In this document: one piece after another, positions 31,362-42,884 of the stretch
How positions within the stretch are numbered: the stretch's first letter is position 1
Layout: the number at the start of each line of letters is the position of its first letter
The notes under the pieces: model-generated
What the model was told of the DNA's origin: nothing
Databases searched by the model: none
Seen by the model: the letters and a program-made list of their open reading frames with translations, nothing else
Assembly (NCBI RefSeq): GCF_029407905.1
Contig: NC_073624.1
Location: forward strand, 1,500,501-1,564,500
From: Bubalus kerabau
Lineage: Eukaryota; Chordata; Mammalia; Artiodactyla; Bovidae
Length of the DNA stretch: 64,000 nucleotides
Direction: 5' to 3'
Program-made: the position numbers and the translations under genes

Positions 31362-33379
31362 TTTCTCTTCCAATTGATGCATCACACACACACACAAATC
31401 CCCTAACGCACTATTACGGAATGCTGATTATAATCTCTGTAAGTCCTGATCTTACAGCGATCGCGCAACCACAGCTGTGACCGCTGTCCTGTGGGGATGC
31501 AGGGCCCCGGTCCCTGCAGACGACTTACTTGGGGACTTGGGTCTGCCCGGAGCCCACAGGCCGTCCTCCGACCCCGGGCCACCAGACGGAGACCAGCCGC
31601 ACCCAGGGCTCAGCCTGGGCCTCCAGCCCCCTCCCGCCGACCCTGCCCAGCCCACCCGGCCACGCGGGGCCCTCGTCCCACCTGGTCCAGGAGCGTCAGA
31701 AGGGCGCACTCTGTAAGCAGGGCAGGGAGCTGAGCATGCCGCCTGTTCCTGCACGCCCCCCCCCCTTTCTCACTAACGGCTCTGCCTCTGAGGGCCTCTG
31801 TGCCTGGCCCGTCTCACAACAAGCGGGGTCCAAAGGGAATTTCACCCCCATTCAGCCAGAAGACCCTCTTCCTCTGAATCTGAGCTGGAGGCCCAGCCCT
31901 CCTTCCATCTGGGAAGCTGCGGTGGCGTCCGTGTGGGGTCAGGACCAGCCCTGGGGGTGGGGGTAGGGAAAACAGCCCATCCACGAGGCTGTAGGGATGT
32001 CACGGCCGGACGGCTCCGGGCCTTCTGTGGACTCCGTCGCAGGAGTGAATACACTTAATGGTCACCAAGCCTCTAATTCCGTTGTTTTATGATATTAAAA
32101 CCTGTAATTTCATAGAACTTAGCCCAGTGAGAAGTGCCCACCTAACACCCACTGCAATCCTCGGTCACTTGCTGAGGCTGACGGGGCTGGGGTCACCGCC
32201 TTGAGGCTATGCAGCCCCCTCCTCCTGCTGAGGGGGTCCAGCCAGGAGCAGGGGATGTGCAGATGGGGAGGGGGCAGCGATGGGCTGCAGGGCAGCAAGG
32301 GGAGCTCCTTGGGGCCCTCAGGACCAGGCTGTTGGGTCCTGCGGTGCCCACGTGGAGTTGCATCTCCCAGGAGCTGCTGAAAGCCCGCCTGATGCTGTGA
32401 GGGTCTCGGCACAAACCAGGCCTGTCCCTGGGGGTCGACACAGGCCCCCCGAGGGAGAAAGCAGGGGAGGACGTGGAACCTCCAGGCTGAGCAGTGGCTC
32501 GAGAGGCCACCTTGCCTGCCTCCCTCCCCAGGGTCACCGGGAACCTCCCTCCCACACACCCTCTGCAGTTGCGGCCTCCCTGTCTCCCTGGTGCCCCGAG
32601 GGGCCGTGTGCCCTCGGGGATGACTACCGGGCCATCGGCGAGAGCAGGCAGCTGCCGAGCGCTAAACCCCGTTTCTGGCCGTGAAGAGCAGGTCCTCCGA
32701 AGAACCTGGGTACGGTTCTCTCTGGGCTGACCCGAGTCCTGGTCCAGGGGCCTGGGCTCCGCTGGGTGCCCCCCATCCCACAGCCGTGATGGGAAGACGG
32801 GTACTTGGTGAGACCCCCAGGGCCCCACCTGCCCCACAGGCTCTGGTGCCCGCTGGATAAACCTCTGGTGCCACACGGATGCCCTCGGGCTTCAGGGGCA
32901 GCCCTGGGGGAGGGCTGCTGCTTCAGTGAACGCCTAACAGGAAGCTGCCGGGTCATGCCTTCTGGACCCCGTCTGGGGCGGGAGCAGGAAGGGAGGTGAT
33001 CTTGGGTGTCAAGGTGCGCTGGGGCAGGAGCCCAGGCACCCAGCCACACAGGGCCTTTCACTGAGCGGGCCTGGGGTCAGCGCGCCCTCCACCCACAGCA
33101 GGGACCCAGCTCCACCAAATCCCCCTCCTCCCCGCTGCCTTCCCCAGGCCCCCGGGGCCACGAGGGCGGCGGGCTCCGTTGCTCACCAGGAGGTCACGAG
33201 CGGTGGTCCCACGTGGTCTGGGGCGCACTCCCATAGCCAGGACCGGCCGTGGGGCACGCGGAGCCGGGCTCTGCAGGCCCAGTGGGTACGCGTCCCGGAG
33301 GTGACTTCCTGCCCAGACTCCTCTCCTCTGAGTTTCAGAGAAGCCACAGGACACCTGCCCAGCTGGCAGGAGGGTGCTG
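31362..33379. other. GC-rich single-copy DNA with one AT-rich patch
   Basis: No repeat or exon recognised. Frames up to 227 codons on both strands around 32193-32876 are mutually overlapping and featureless. At 32045-32130 an AT-rich patch (ACACTTAATGG, CTCTAATTCCG, GATATTAAAACC, CTGTAATTTC) is a weak regulatory candidate. Confidence 0.45.
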
Positions 33380-33602
33380 CCCAGGGTGGGTGACCTGGGG
33401 TGGAGTCTCTCCTGGTGCTGTTCCCCAGGGTAGGTGACCCAGGGTGGGTGACCCGGGGTGGGTGATGAGGTGGGTGACAGGGTGGGTGATGGGGTGGGTG
33501 ACATGGCTGACCCAGGGTGGGTGACCCAGGGGGGGTGACGGGGTGGGTGACCCGGGGTGGGTGACCCAGGGTGGGTGATGGGGTGGGTGACCCGGGATGG
33601 GG
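33380..33602 (+). repeat. G-rich minisatellite, GGGTGGGTGACCC unit
   Basis: About 220 bp built from 13-15 bp units of the form GGGTGGGTGACCCA/G, with GATGGGGTGGGTGAC variants. One imperfect longer block with GGAGTCTCTCCTGG-like flanks appears at each end (near 33400 and 33600). Multiple G-runs make quadruplex formation possible on this strand. Confidence 0.9.
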
Positions 33603-34020
33603 TCTCTCCTGGAGCCGTCCCCTGGGAGGAGGGAGGAGCGGGCCTAGGGGGCCGTGAGGGTCCGTGGTGAAGGCTCTCTGGGCATCTTTTTGGGCATCTA
33701 GGTCAGGGGGCCCATGATGCCCACTCACGCAGGCCGTCCACGCCCCCTCCCTCCAGGCGTCCGGGCACTGTTACCAGGACAAAGGCATTGATCTCAGCTG
33801 AGAGAACGCTGAGATCTATTGACAGAGAGGTTTGCATTGATCCAGCAGGAAGTAAGGTCGGGGGCCTCCTGGGCAGGTGCGCAAACCAACCCCTCGCCTA
33901 AGGCAGGGTCAGGATCCACTCCTCCTGGCCTCAGTCAGTGGCCTGGCCCCCACTGTCCACGCTCGAGGTTATTCCAGCCAGCAAGGCAGGGAGGCCAGTG
34001 AGCCAGTGAAAAAGCCCTGG
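33603..34020. other. GC-rich single-copy DNA, nothing recognised
   Basis: No repeat, exon or RNA recognised between the two G-rich minisatellites. Confidence 0.45.
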
Positions 34021-34196
34021 TCTTGGGGGCCCAGGAGCCCAGGTCACGGGAGCCAAGGACATGGGAAACCAGGACGCGGGGGCCCAGCACAAGGGGGCCC
34101 AGGAGCCTAGGTCGCGGGGGGCCTAGGACATGGGGGCCCAGGATGCGGGGCCCAGCATGCAGGGGCCCAGGACGTGGGGGCCCAGGTCGCAGCAGC
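34021..34196 (+). repeat. G/C-rich minisatellite, GGGGGCCCAGGA unit
   Basis: Around nine diverged units of 18-20 bp, of the form GGGGGCCCAGGACATG or GGGGGCCCAGGTCGCG, over about 175 bp. The translated Pro/Arg/Gly-rich frames on both strands are artefacts. Confidence 0.87.
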
Positions 34197-35374
34197 CATG
34201 GACACGGGCCTCGTGGACCCGGGGACTGGCAGTCAGTCCAAAGCCGAGCACACAGCAGCTCTGGGCCCAGCCGACGCTTCCTCTCCAACTCATAGCCCCT
34301 TTGTGAGCAGACAGCCTGCCTGCTGCCCCATACTCACTGCCCACGAGCAGAGCAGGCCGATGGACCACAGGGCCGGGTGGCCCAGCCCCAGAGCACGGCC
34401 CGGTCTGAGGGTTACCCTTCCCACGTGCCTCCCTTTAGGCCGGCTCCCTCCTGGAAAGTGGACGTGGGGCTGCAGCTGGAAAGACCACCCCCAGGGTCTC
34501 TACTTCCTCCTCTCGTCTCAGACTGTCCCGGGGGAAGGGCGCCCAGGGAAGGACTGGGGCAGGGAGCCCCACTGCACCCCCTGTGGTCCAAAGAAAGCCC
34601 ACGTTCCCTCTTGGAACGCGAAAGGGTACCCCTCTAGACAGACAGTGCTTGGCCGGATGGAGGCAGAGGTAAGTTCTGAACACTCTGCCGTGTCCTGGGG
34701 TCTTAGGCTGGTGCACTGGGGTCCAGGGGCCCCACACAGCCTTCGGGTACATTAATGTGCCCGGAACCCGTGTTTCCCAGACAAGCCGAGTCTTACCGCA
34801 GTGTTCTCCGCAGAACCATCTCAACGACAGGTGATCGGGGGCTGGAGGGGCACGTGTACGCAGCAGGGGAATCACCACGCTCTCCCCTGGCCTGGCGACG
34901 CTCACAGCGCTCCGCAGGCCTTAGGCCCACAGGATGAGAGCCCAGCCCACGAGGGCGGGCAGGCGAGGCTGCAGGGGGCGGGGGGCGCCCGGCCCCTGAA
35001 CCCCGGGGACAGGACCCCGCTGTCCCCCTGTGGGGGCCCCGTTTGCTCAGGAGCTGCGTGAATGTGGACGAGGGCACGTCAGCAGATCCTCGCAGGGACG
35101 GGCTCACCTCGGAATAGAGCAGAGATTCAGAGATTCGGGGGCCAGTACACGCTCTGACGCAGCAGGCAGTGTTTTCCCGACTCACCCACCTTTGCTCAGC
35201 AGCTTCTGACCCACATACTCGCTGTGTGCCCACCTCCCCCAGGGCACCCTCCCGGCTGGGGGCTTTGAGGAGGGGCTGCCTGCTGGCAGGTACAAGGAGA
35301 CGGGGAGAAAGCCAGAATCTAGGGGGCTGGAGGTAAGCGCGATGGGAGTGAGCGCTTACGGTGAACAGTGTCGG
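34197..35374. other. GC-rich single-copy DNA, nothing recognised
   Basis: No repeat or exon recognised. Overlapping frames (193 codons plus strand from 34174, 198 codons minus strand at 34793-35389) lack any domain. Confidence 0.45.
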
Positions 35375-35830
35375 ATTTGTGATCTCCAAAGATTTAGCTT
35401 CGGGACCAGAGACCAGGCTTGATCACTCAAGAGCCTTTGTGCAGCAGAGTTTTATTAAAGAAGGACAAGGGACAGAGGAAGCTTCTGACACAAACATCAG
35501 AAGGGGGTGGAAAGTGCCCCATCCCTCGTCTTAGCAAGGGAGCGATATACTTTTAAATTGGTTATTGCAATAAATCAAAAGAATGTCTCAAGGTTGTAAA
35601 GATCTTACTAGACCCACTCCCATAGTACACATTTTAAGATAACAGGATTAGTCAGAAAGTTTTCGGGAAGGAGAAACATGTCCTCAAGCGGGATACATTG
35701 CTGTTATATAATCCTTACTAAGGAATGTAGAAAAAGACGTTTGTCCTTTCCTCCTCTTTGAGAGCCCCAGACCCCTCTCTCCTCCTCGGGGACCCTGGAC
35801 TTCTTACCAACTTGCCTCGGACTTGACTCT
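35375..35830 (-). repeat. Ruminant-type ERV LTR
   Basis: On the minus strand there is a TATA-like region (complement of GCGATATACTTTTAAATTGG), a polyadenylation signal in CTTTAATAAAACTCTGCTGC (complement of about 35440-35458) and a terminal CTTTGGAGATCACAAATCC-like end. The order fits an LTR. No gag/pol/env sequence is attached. It differs from the LTR-like blocks near 3.4-4.1 and 9.9-10.2 kb, so more than one ERV family is represented. Confidence 0.57.
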
Positions 35831-35969
35831 CCCAGGAGGCGGTGGCCCCGCAGGTCCAGGGTGCCTGGGCTGGGCGGGAGTGGGGCTCGGCCCTGAGGAA
35901 AGAGGGAACGGCTGGGGTGTGGGCCGGACACACAGAGCAAGGGGCGCCTCTGCTGGCGTCAGTGTTCTT

Positions 35970-36140
35970 TTTAATAAAGTTTTATTGGCATATAGCTGAC
36001 TTACAGAGTGTGTTAGTTTCAGGGTTCCAGCGTACGTCCGCTCTTTTCCAGCTTCTTTTCCCATATAGGTCATTTCAGAGTCTCAGGCGTGCTCCCTGTG
36101 CGGTGCAGCAGGTCCTTATTGGTTGCCGGCTTTACATCTA
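35970..36140 (-). repeat. L1 3' UTR fragment
   Basis: TTTTATTGGCATATAGCTGA, CTTACAGAGTGTGTTAGTTT and CCCTGTGCGGTGCAGCAGG are the antisense of a cetartiodactyl L1 3' UTR. The T-rich left edge is the complement of the tail. Confidence 0.75.
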
Positions 36141-36887
36141 GGGGTGTATGTGTGTCAGTCCCAGCCTCTGCAGCTGGAAGAGACACTTGTCTGCTCAGCA
36201 GTGCCAGAAGCGCTGGTTTGACGTAGGGGAGGAAGCTGAGATGACCCCAGGGAAACGGGACAAGGAGGACAAGTGTGGAGCCTGGAACCCCAGACTCCTC
36301 CCTCCCAGAGAGCAGCCCCGGGGCAGGAACTCTGATCCCCTGCTTCCTACACGGGGTGGGGCCCGAGGCCCAGAAAGCAGGTGATCCAGCCGTGATGGGG
36401 GCACCAGGCAGGGGGTCCACAGACCTGGGGCAGCAGGGCCCGCAGATACCAGGGAGAGGCGGGGGAGTGGAGGGGGTCAGAGGGGAGAGGGGGAGAGAGA
36501 TGTGGAAGGGAGGGAGCAGGGAGACCCTCAGGAAACTGAGCTCTGTTCAGAGTGCCCTGGCCTTCTGTTTCAGCGGCGTGTGGTCACCTGCCTGGGAATG
36601 AGACCCACTCCGAACGAGAGACGAGGGGGCTACAGACGATGGGGAGGCTCGGGGCTCCAAGGCTGCAGGACCCCTGGCCTGGGGTCACCGAGACAGCCTC
36701 CTTCCCCAGGATGGGCAGAGGGGCTGCAGAGTGGTGGGGAGAGGCCGCCCACGGAGGGGTGGACGTGGACACGGCACGGCCCTGCCTGGCCCACCCACGG
36801 GGAGACACGCAGCGGAGCCCCCGGGGGTCTCCCAGGACCAGCTCCTCCCACCCCGACCTCAGGGGAAGAGCTGTGGTCATGGAAACC
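36141..36887. other. GC-rich single-copy DNA, nothing recognised
   Basis: Purine-rich stretch at 36450-36530 (GGGGAGTGGAGGGGG, GGGGAGAGGGGGAGAG). No repeat or exon recognised. Confidence 0.45.
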
Positions 36888-37095
36888 ACTCCATCGTCTG
36901 AATTTCAGAGCTGGGAATATTTGAGTCGATCAAGAAATTCAATTAGCGGAGTGACATGTTGTCACATGCGGCTCTGCCGCCCCGCTTCCCACTTTCCGGG
37001 AGATAATTGGTGTATTTGCGACAAAACTGCAATTCAATATTTATCAGCTGCTGCTTTTCAATAAAGGAATACTCGGTTAAACCCCCTCCTTAGGA
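36888..37095. promoter_or_regulatory. AT-rich island, strong candidate conserved non-coding element
   Basis: About 200 bp bounded by very GC-rich DNA. It contains AAATTCAATTAGCGGAGTG, GGGAGATAATTGGTGTATT, AAACTGCAATTCAATATTTA and TTTTCAATAAAGG. Mixed homeodomain (CAATTA, TAATTG) and other sites without repeat similarity are what known developmental enhancers look like. Conservation cannot be tested here. Confidence 0.42.
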
Positions 37096-37814
37096 TGTCA
37101 TTTTTACTCAAACCTGCTGACACGTGTGTCCTGGTTCTGACCCCGCCAGTGACTCAGAGACGGGGGGCGAGGCCAGGGGCACAGAGGCCGTGGGAGTCTG
37201 TGTCCACAAGGAGGGCAGGCAGCACCCCCAGAAAGGCCAGTATCCAGTGGGGGGCCAGGGCCCCCGGCCCAGCGCCCACCTTGTCACCCGCGTCCCGGTT
37301 GCACGGAGAAGCTACCTGCTGATCCAGAGGGGCAGAGTTGCCGCGGCCAGCAGGGGCAGGGGGCTCCGGAGGGGTCAGGGCCCAGCTCCCAGGTATAAGC
37401 AAGGTCCGGGCCCGGGGTGGACTCAGGACCGCAGGTGACAGTCCTAATCACAGACACAGAGGCAGCGGGTCTCACACGCTGTCCCTGATCAGGTGCAGCC
37501 ACGGGAGGGTCGGGAGCGTGACCCCCGGGATCCTTTCATGACCCACGCGCAGGTGCCCCAGGCACCGTCCTGCGTGCGAGCTGTCATGGCTGTGGTCATC
37601 AGTTCTCTCGCTGTAAAGTTTGATAAAATAATAATAAACGTATAGACCGCCTGCAGGCCAGAACTCTGTGAGTTTGCCTGGCTACTCACGAGGTCCCTGG
37701 GGCTTCCCCCTCCCTCCTGTCCCCCTGCCCTGGGGTGGGAGCCCCCCCAGGGCACCCCACCCCACCCACCGCTCCCTCAGGCCCTGCTGTTCCCTACTGC
37801 GGGTAGAGACAGTG
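37096..37814. other. GC-rich single-copy DNA, nothing recognised
   Basis: No repeat or exon recognised. A short AT patch at 37615-37640 (GATAAAATAATAATAAACG) is too small to classify. Confidence 0.45.
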
Positions 37815-39215
37815 GGTCAGTTCAGATCAGTCACTCAGTCATGTGCGACTCTGCGACCCCATGAATCGCAGCACTCCAGGCCTGCCTGTCCATCACCAAC
37901 TCCCGGAGTTCACTCAAACTCACGTCCATCGAGTCGGTGATGCCATCCAGCCATGTCGTCCTCTGTCGTCCCCTTCTCCTCCTGCCCCCAATCCCTCCCA
38001 GCATCAGAGTCTTTTCCAATGAGTCAACTCTTCACATGAGGTGGCCAAAGTACTGGAGTTTCACCCAGGACTGATCCCCTTTAGAATGGACTGGTTGGAC
38101 CTCCTTGCAGTCCAAAGGACTCTTGAGAGTCTTCTCCAACACCATAGTTCAAAAGCATCAATTCTTCGGCGCTCAGCTTTCTTCGGAGTCCAACTCTCAC
38201 ATCCATACATGACCACTGGAAAAACCATAGCCTTGACTAGATGGACCTTTGTTGGCAAAGTAATGTCTCTGCTTTTGAATATGCTGTCTAGGTTGGTCAT
38301 AACTTTCCTTCCAAGGAGTAAGCATCTTTTAATTTCATGGCTGCAGTCACCATCTGCAGTGATTTTTGGAGCCCCCTAAAATAAAGTCTGACACTGTTTC
38401 CACTGTTTCCCCATCTATTTCCCATGAAGTGATGGGACCGGGTGCCATGATCTTTGTTTTCTGAATGTTGAGCTTTAAGCCAACTTTTTCACTCTCCACT
38501 TTCACTTTCATCAAGAGGCTTTTTAGTTCCTCTTCACTTTCTGCCATAAGGGTGATGTCATCTGCAAATCTGAGGTTATTGATATTTCTCCCTAAAATCT
38601 TGATTCTAGCTTGTGCTTCTTCCAGCCCAGGGTTTCTCATGATGTACTCTGCATATAAGTTAAATAAGCAGGGTGACAATATACAGCCTTGATGTACTCC
38701 TTTTCCTATTTGGAACCAGTCTGGTGTTCCACGTCCAGTTCTAACTGTTGCTTCCTGACCTGCATACAGGTTTCTCAAGAGGCAGGTCAGGTGGCCTGGT
38801 ATTCCCTTCTCTTTCAGAATTTTCCACAGTTTATTGTGATCCACAAAGTCAAAGGCTTTGGCGTAGTTAACAAAGCAAAAATAGATGTTTTTCTGGAACT
38901 CTCTTGCTTTTTCCATGACCCAGCGGATGTTGGCAATTTGGTCTCTGGTTCCTCTGCCTTTTCTAAAACCAGCTTGAACATCTGGAAGTTCACGGTTCAC
39001 GTATGCTGAAGTGTGGCTTGGAGAATTTTGAGTTACTTTACCTGTGTGTGAGATGAGTGCAACTGTGCGGTAGTTTGAGCATTCTTTGGCATTGCCTTTC
39101 TTTGGGATTGGAATGAAAACTGACCTTTTCCAGTCCTGTGGCCACTGCTGAGTTTTCCAAATTTGCTGGCATATTGAGAGCAGCACTTTCACAGCATCAT
39201 CTTCCAGTGTGTCAG
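37815..39215 (-). repeat. BovB LINE, 5'-truncated 1.4 kb
   Basis: Minus-strand BovB from its 3' tail at the left to within the reverse transcriptase linker at the right. C-terminal ORF2 segments are readable at 37831-38019 (WLDGITDSM) and 38061-38300 (FPVVMYGCESW), the RT at 38347-39225. It is less decayed than the other copies in this window. The frame is lost at a T5 run, 38363-38367, where one extra base separates RT from the C-terminus. Confidence 0.95.
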
Positions 39216-39225
39216 ATGAGAGCAA
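38347..39225 (-). pseudogene. BovB ORF2 reverse transcriptase fragment, 292 codons open
   Basis: The RT part of BovB ORF2, an RTE-clade polymerase that copies its RNA at a nicked chromosomal site. In order it has WPQDWKRSVFIPIPKKGNAK, GFRKGRGTRDQI, motif A YAKAFDFVDHNKLW, GVHQGCILSPCLFNLYAEY and motif C with FADD, where most copies here have YADD. These catalytic aspartates are intact. The endonuclease domain is missing because of 5' truncation, and the C-terminus is shifted out of frame, so it cannot act as a whole element. The few codons beyond 39215 are probably flanking DNA. Confidence 0.9.
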
Positions 39226-40654
39226 ATGCAGACCTGAAGGAGGAGAGATGTGATGTCCAAGTCTGTCATCGGGGGGTGGGGGGACGCCCCCATCTCAGGC
39301 TCCGTGAGGTCCCAGCACCAACAGGAAGAGGCTTGCCCCGCCTGGGGAGCGGGGTGGACAGGGGAGCGGCTGACAGCAGGTGGGGACCCCGACCCTGATG
39401 GGGTCTCCCCACTTTGGTAGCTGTGCGGGACCAGAGGGTCAGCCCCATGAGGCTGGGGTGGCTGGATGGCCCTGCTGCCCCTGTTCCAGCCCCGCCTCCT
39501 CAGGCCCAGGGCCCCGCCGTTCTGTGGGGAACTTGGGTTTAGGAGGAGAAGACAGAGTCCATGCTCCATCAGCCCCGGGTCCCAGATCTCCCCCGGGCAG
39601 CGGCCAGTCTCCCGGGGCCTCTGGGAGTCTCTCCCGAGTCGGCCTCCAGCAGGCTGGCCCAGTGGGCAGAGGCCATGGCTGCTGCCGTGACGTGGGGGAA
39701 GCAGTGAGTGGGGAGGGGGCCAGGCAGTGAGCCCGCCACCCCCCGTGTTAAGTCCCCAGGGCTGAGACCAGGACCACCCCCAGCATCCAGCTCGAGGGGC
39801 CCTCGGGGCTTGCGGGGGAACGCACGGTGGATCAGGGTCAGACCGTCGAGCACCTCAGGGCCCTTGTGCAGGTCTAATCTACGGTCTCACAGCCTTCACG
39901 CCTGCAAAGCAGCTTTCATGCTCCATCAACTCCCAGCTCCTTCCACCCAGGTGGGGCCCGCCTTGGAAGCCCCATTGTGGACACGGGCAAGCGGCTTGGA
40001 GCATCGCTGTGGCCGGTGGGGCTGTGCTGGGGGGCTCCGTGGGGGCCCCGGGACGGCTCTGCGGAGGGGAGGGCCGCCTTCCCCAGAGACACGGAGAAAG
40101 CTGGGGAAGTGATCAGGATGCTTTCTTTTATAGCCTTTTCTGCACAGGCAGGATGCAGAAAGTGGAGAGCAAATGGATTCAGAGATTATCTGCTTTTATT
40201 TAAGGGAAAAAAAAACAACCCTTAATTTTGCAAAATCCACTGGTGTGCTGAAGCTGGCAGGCAGCCTGGGCTCCCTTCAGGAAAAGAAAGGCCTGGTGGC
40301 TGGGAACAATGTCCGCGGGCAGGCGTCACCTGCAGGGCTAAGTGCCCAGAGGGCGCGTGGCTCACGGGAGGGCAAGGGCTCTCCAAACGCCAAAGTGCTC
40401 CTGTCTAATCCTGCGGGGCGAGAGCTGGCTCAGCGCCACCAGACCCCAGAGGTGAGCCTGTGTGCCTCGTGGGTGGGGGTGACTCTGCAGGAATGCTCCC
40501 TGCAAGGGCCACGCCCTCGCAGCCTCCAGGGAGGAACAGAGGACCCCTCTCTACAGGGTTTGAATTTGTCCTTTCAGAACTCACTCCCTTTTCCACCCCT
40601 GCCCTTGTTCATTCATTCGAATCCTGTAGGCTCTGCTGCCTGGGTCTGAACATT
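39226..40654. other. GC-rich single-copy DNA, nothing recognised
   Basis: No repeat or exon recognised. Overlapping frames around 39380-40225 are featureless. A small AT-rich patch with an A9 run lies at 40190-40235. Confidence 0.45.
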
Positions 40655-40900
40655 CAAGTCCCTCCTGAACGTGTATGTTGAAATCCTCACCACGGTTATG
40701 GTATTGGGAGGTGATGACGTCATGAGGGTGGGACCCTGGGAATGAAATTAGTGTCCTTAGGGAGGCCCCAGAGAGCCCCTCACCCCCGCCACCTGCAGAC
40801 CTGGCAGAGAGATGCCAGCGGGGACCAGGAGGAGGGCTCTCCCTGAACCCACCCCTCCAGCACCTCGAGCTCCCGGCCTCCAGAGCTGAGGGAAGTCAGG
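40655..40900 (+). repeat. MST-like MaLR LTR fragment
   Basis: TATGTTGAAATCCTCACCAC, GGTATTGGGAGGTGATGACG, TCATGAGGGTGGGACCCTGG, AAATTAGTGTCCTTAGGGAG, CCCCAGAGAGCCCCTCACCC and CCCGGCCTCCAGAGCTGAGG follow the MST LTR consensus order. The very 5' and 3' ends are missing. Confidence 0.75.
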
Positions 40901-42597
40901 TCCTGCCGCTAGTAGGCCCCCAGCTTCATGAGAGCCCAGCCCGCCTCGTCCCTGGGAGAGCGCAGAGGGCACGAACCCTACACAGGCCGGGATCCAGGGC
41001 TGGGGCTGGGACCAGAGAGGGCAGAGACATGGGCAATGGGCTAGGGAGTGTCTGCCAATGCCAGCAACCACCGGATGGCCAGCAGAACACGTCACCCCAG
41101 AGGCAGCGCAGGGCCGGTCCTTGGGAGCACGACGGCCCAGCCCTGTGGGGGGGTCCCCTTTATCCCCCGTCACCTCGTGAGCAGAGCAGCAGGAAACACA
41201 TCTCCAAGCCCAAGGATTTGCCCCCAAGGTTGCATTGCCCAGACCAGCAGCTCCAGATGAGACTGCGGAGGGCACAGCCCCCGGGAGGCCTTGCTGGTGA
41301 CAGAGGAGGAAGGGGCTGTCCCAGCTTTGGGGCCCCGCCACCTGCCCCGGCCTGTCCACCCTCCCCAGCCCTGCAGGGAGCGGACCATCCAGCCTTGAGG
41401 ACCTGAGTGACGTGCCCCCGGGGCGTAGACGGAGGCTCCCTTCAGACACAGGGCTCTAGGCGCTGGGGAGGGGCGGCAGCTCAGAGCAGGAACCAGTGGA
41501 AAGGGGGCCAGAGGGATGGATGGGGCAGCTGCCGCCCGCAGGGGCGAGAACGGGGGTGACTGGGGGGGACCCCTGTACCGGCGGCCTCCCCGGAGGGCGG
41601 GGCTGCGAAGGGAGCGGTGGAGCTGGCCACTCCGCTCGTGCTGACTCCTGGGGCTCGCTGCTGAGGCAGCGGGAGGTGCCGGGAGGAGGCAGGGGCCTGG
41701 CGGGTCTCCCATGGCCCTGACTCCATCCTCGGGGCGTCAGAGCGGGGCCGCCAGCTCCCACGGCACAGCCCTCTCCACCCAGGGGGGCGGGCAGTGGGCT
41801 CCCTTCCCGTCCCCACGAGGGGCTCAGCCCCTGGGAGTAGAGCCCAGGCTCCAGGCGCCCCTTCTGGCCGGTCACTCCTGCAGCAGAGCTGTGAGACCCT
41901 GGCGACCACTCACCTCCCTGGGAAAACCAGGCAGGAATCAGGGGCCACTGGGGGACCAGGCCAGGGCAGGGTGTGGACAGGGGAGTCAGGGGCAGAGGCC
42001 CTGGGTCTGTAACTACTTCCGTGACCTTCATCATCAGAGGGTGAAGACGGAGGCCATAGTCCCCCCTACACCCCTCATCTGGAGACGTGAGTTTGCTGGA
42101 GAAGTTTCCCACAGGTGCGGGGACCCCGAGACATCATAGCGAGGACCCCCACTGCTCCTTCGGGCCCTCAGGGCACCAGCCCCCGGCTGCCTCCCCTTCT
42201 GGTGGTGGGTGATGCTGGTGCCGACGCTGCCCACCTGAGCCAGCCTCCCGCCGCACCGTGGCAACCGCGCCTCTGGGCTGGCCCCCCGCACTGGGCCCCA
42301 GGCCCTGCCTCCAGCCTGACGCCCCACGAGCCCCACGTGAGGACCAGACCTCGGCTCACAGAGCATGAAGTCAGGACCCGGGAGGGGCAAGCCTGTTGGG
42401 CCTGAGTCCTGCGCCACGTCCAGGAGCAACCCACCCGGGAACGGCCAGACCGCAGCCTGACACCAGGACCCCGGACTCCAGGAGGACGTGAGAGGAGGCA
42501 GTGTCCTGAAGAACTCTGGTCTTGAAGCCATGAGGTGGACTGAGTAAGTGACAAAGCCCGCCTGCCAGCTCAGGGGACAGGGTGGCCGGGGCTCTTT
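40901..42597. other. GC-rich single-copy DNA, nothing recognised
   Basis: No repeat or exon recognised. Competing frames on both strands (230 codons minus at 40757-41449, 218 codons minus at 41456-42112) have no domain; the first also runs across the MST-like LTR. Confidence 0.45.
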
Positions 42598-42872
42598 TTG
42601 TTATTGTTGCGTCTCTAAGTCGAGTCCGACTCTGCAATCCCATGGCCTGCAGCACGCCAGGCCTCCCTGTCCATCACCAACTCCCAGAGCTTGCTCAGAC
42701 TCACGTCCATCGAGTCGGTGATGCCATCCAACCATCTCATCCTCTGTCGTCCACTTCTCCTGCCTTCAATCTTTCCCAGCATCAGGGTCTTTTCCAACGA
42801 GTCGGCTCTTGGCATCAGGTGGCCAAAGTATTGGAGCTTCAGCATCACTCTCTCCAATGAATATTCATTTAC
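42598..42872 (-). repeat. BovB 3' end fragment
   Basis: Minus-strand BovB tail encoding LKLQYFGHLMPRADSLEKTL and WLDGITDSMDVSLSKLWELV, open until the BovA-like 3' end at the left. Only about 275 bp was copied. Confidence 0.93.
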
Positions 42873-42884
42873 AAGGAGGCAAAG

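Noticed and set aside
37831..38300. Separate small proteins on the minus strand
   Set aside because: They are C-terminal pieces of the BovB ORF2 in shifted frames, not independent genes.
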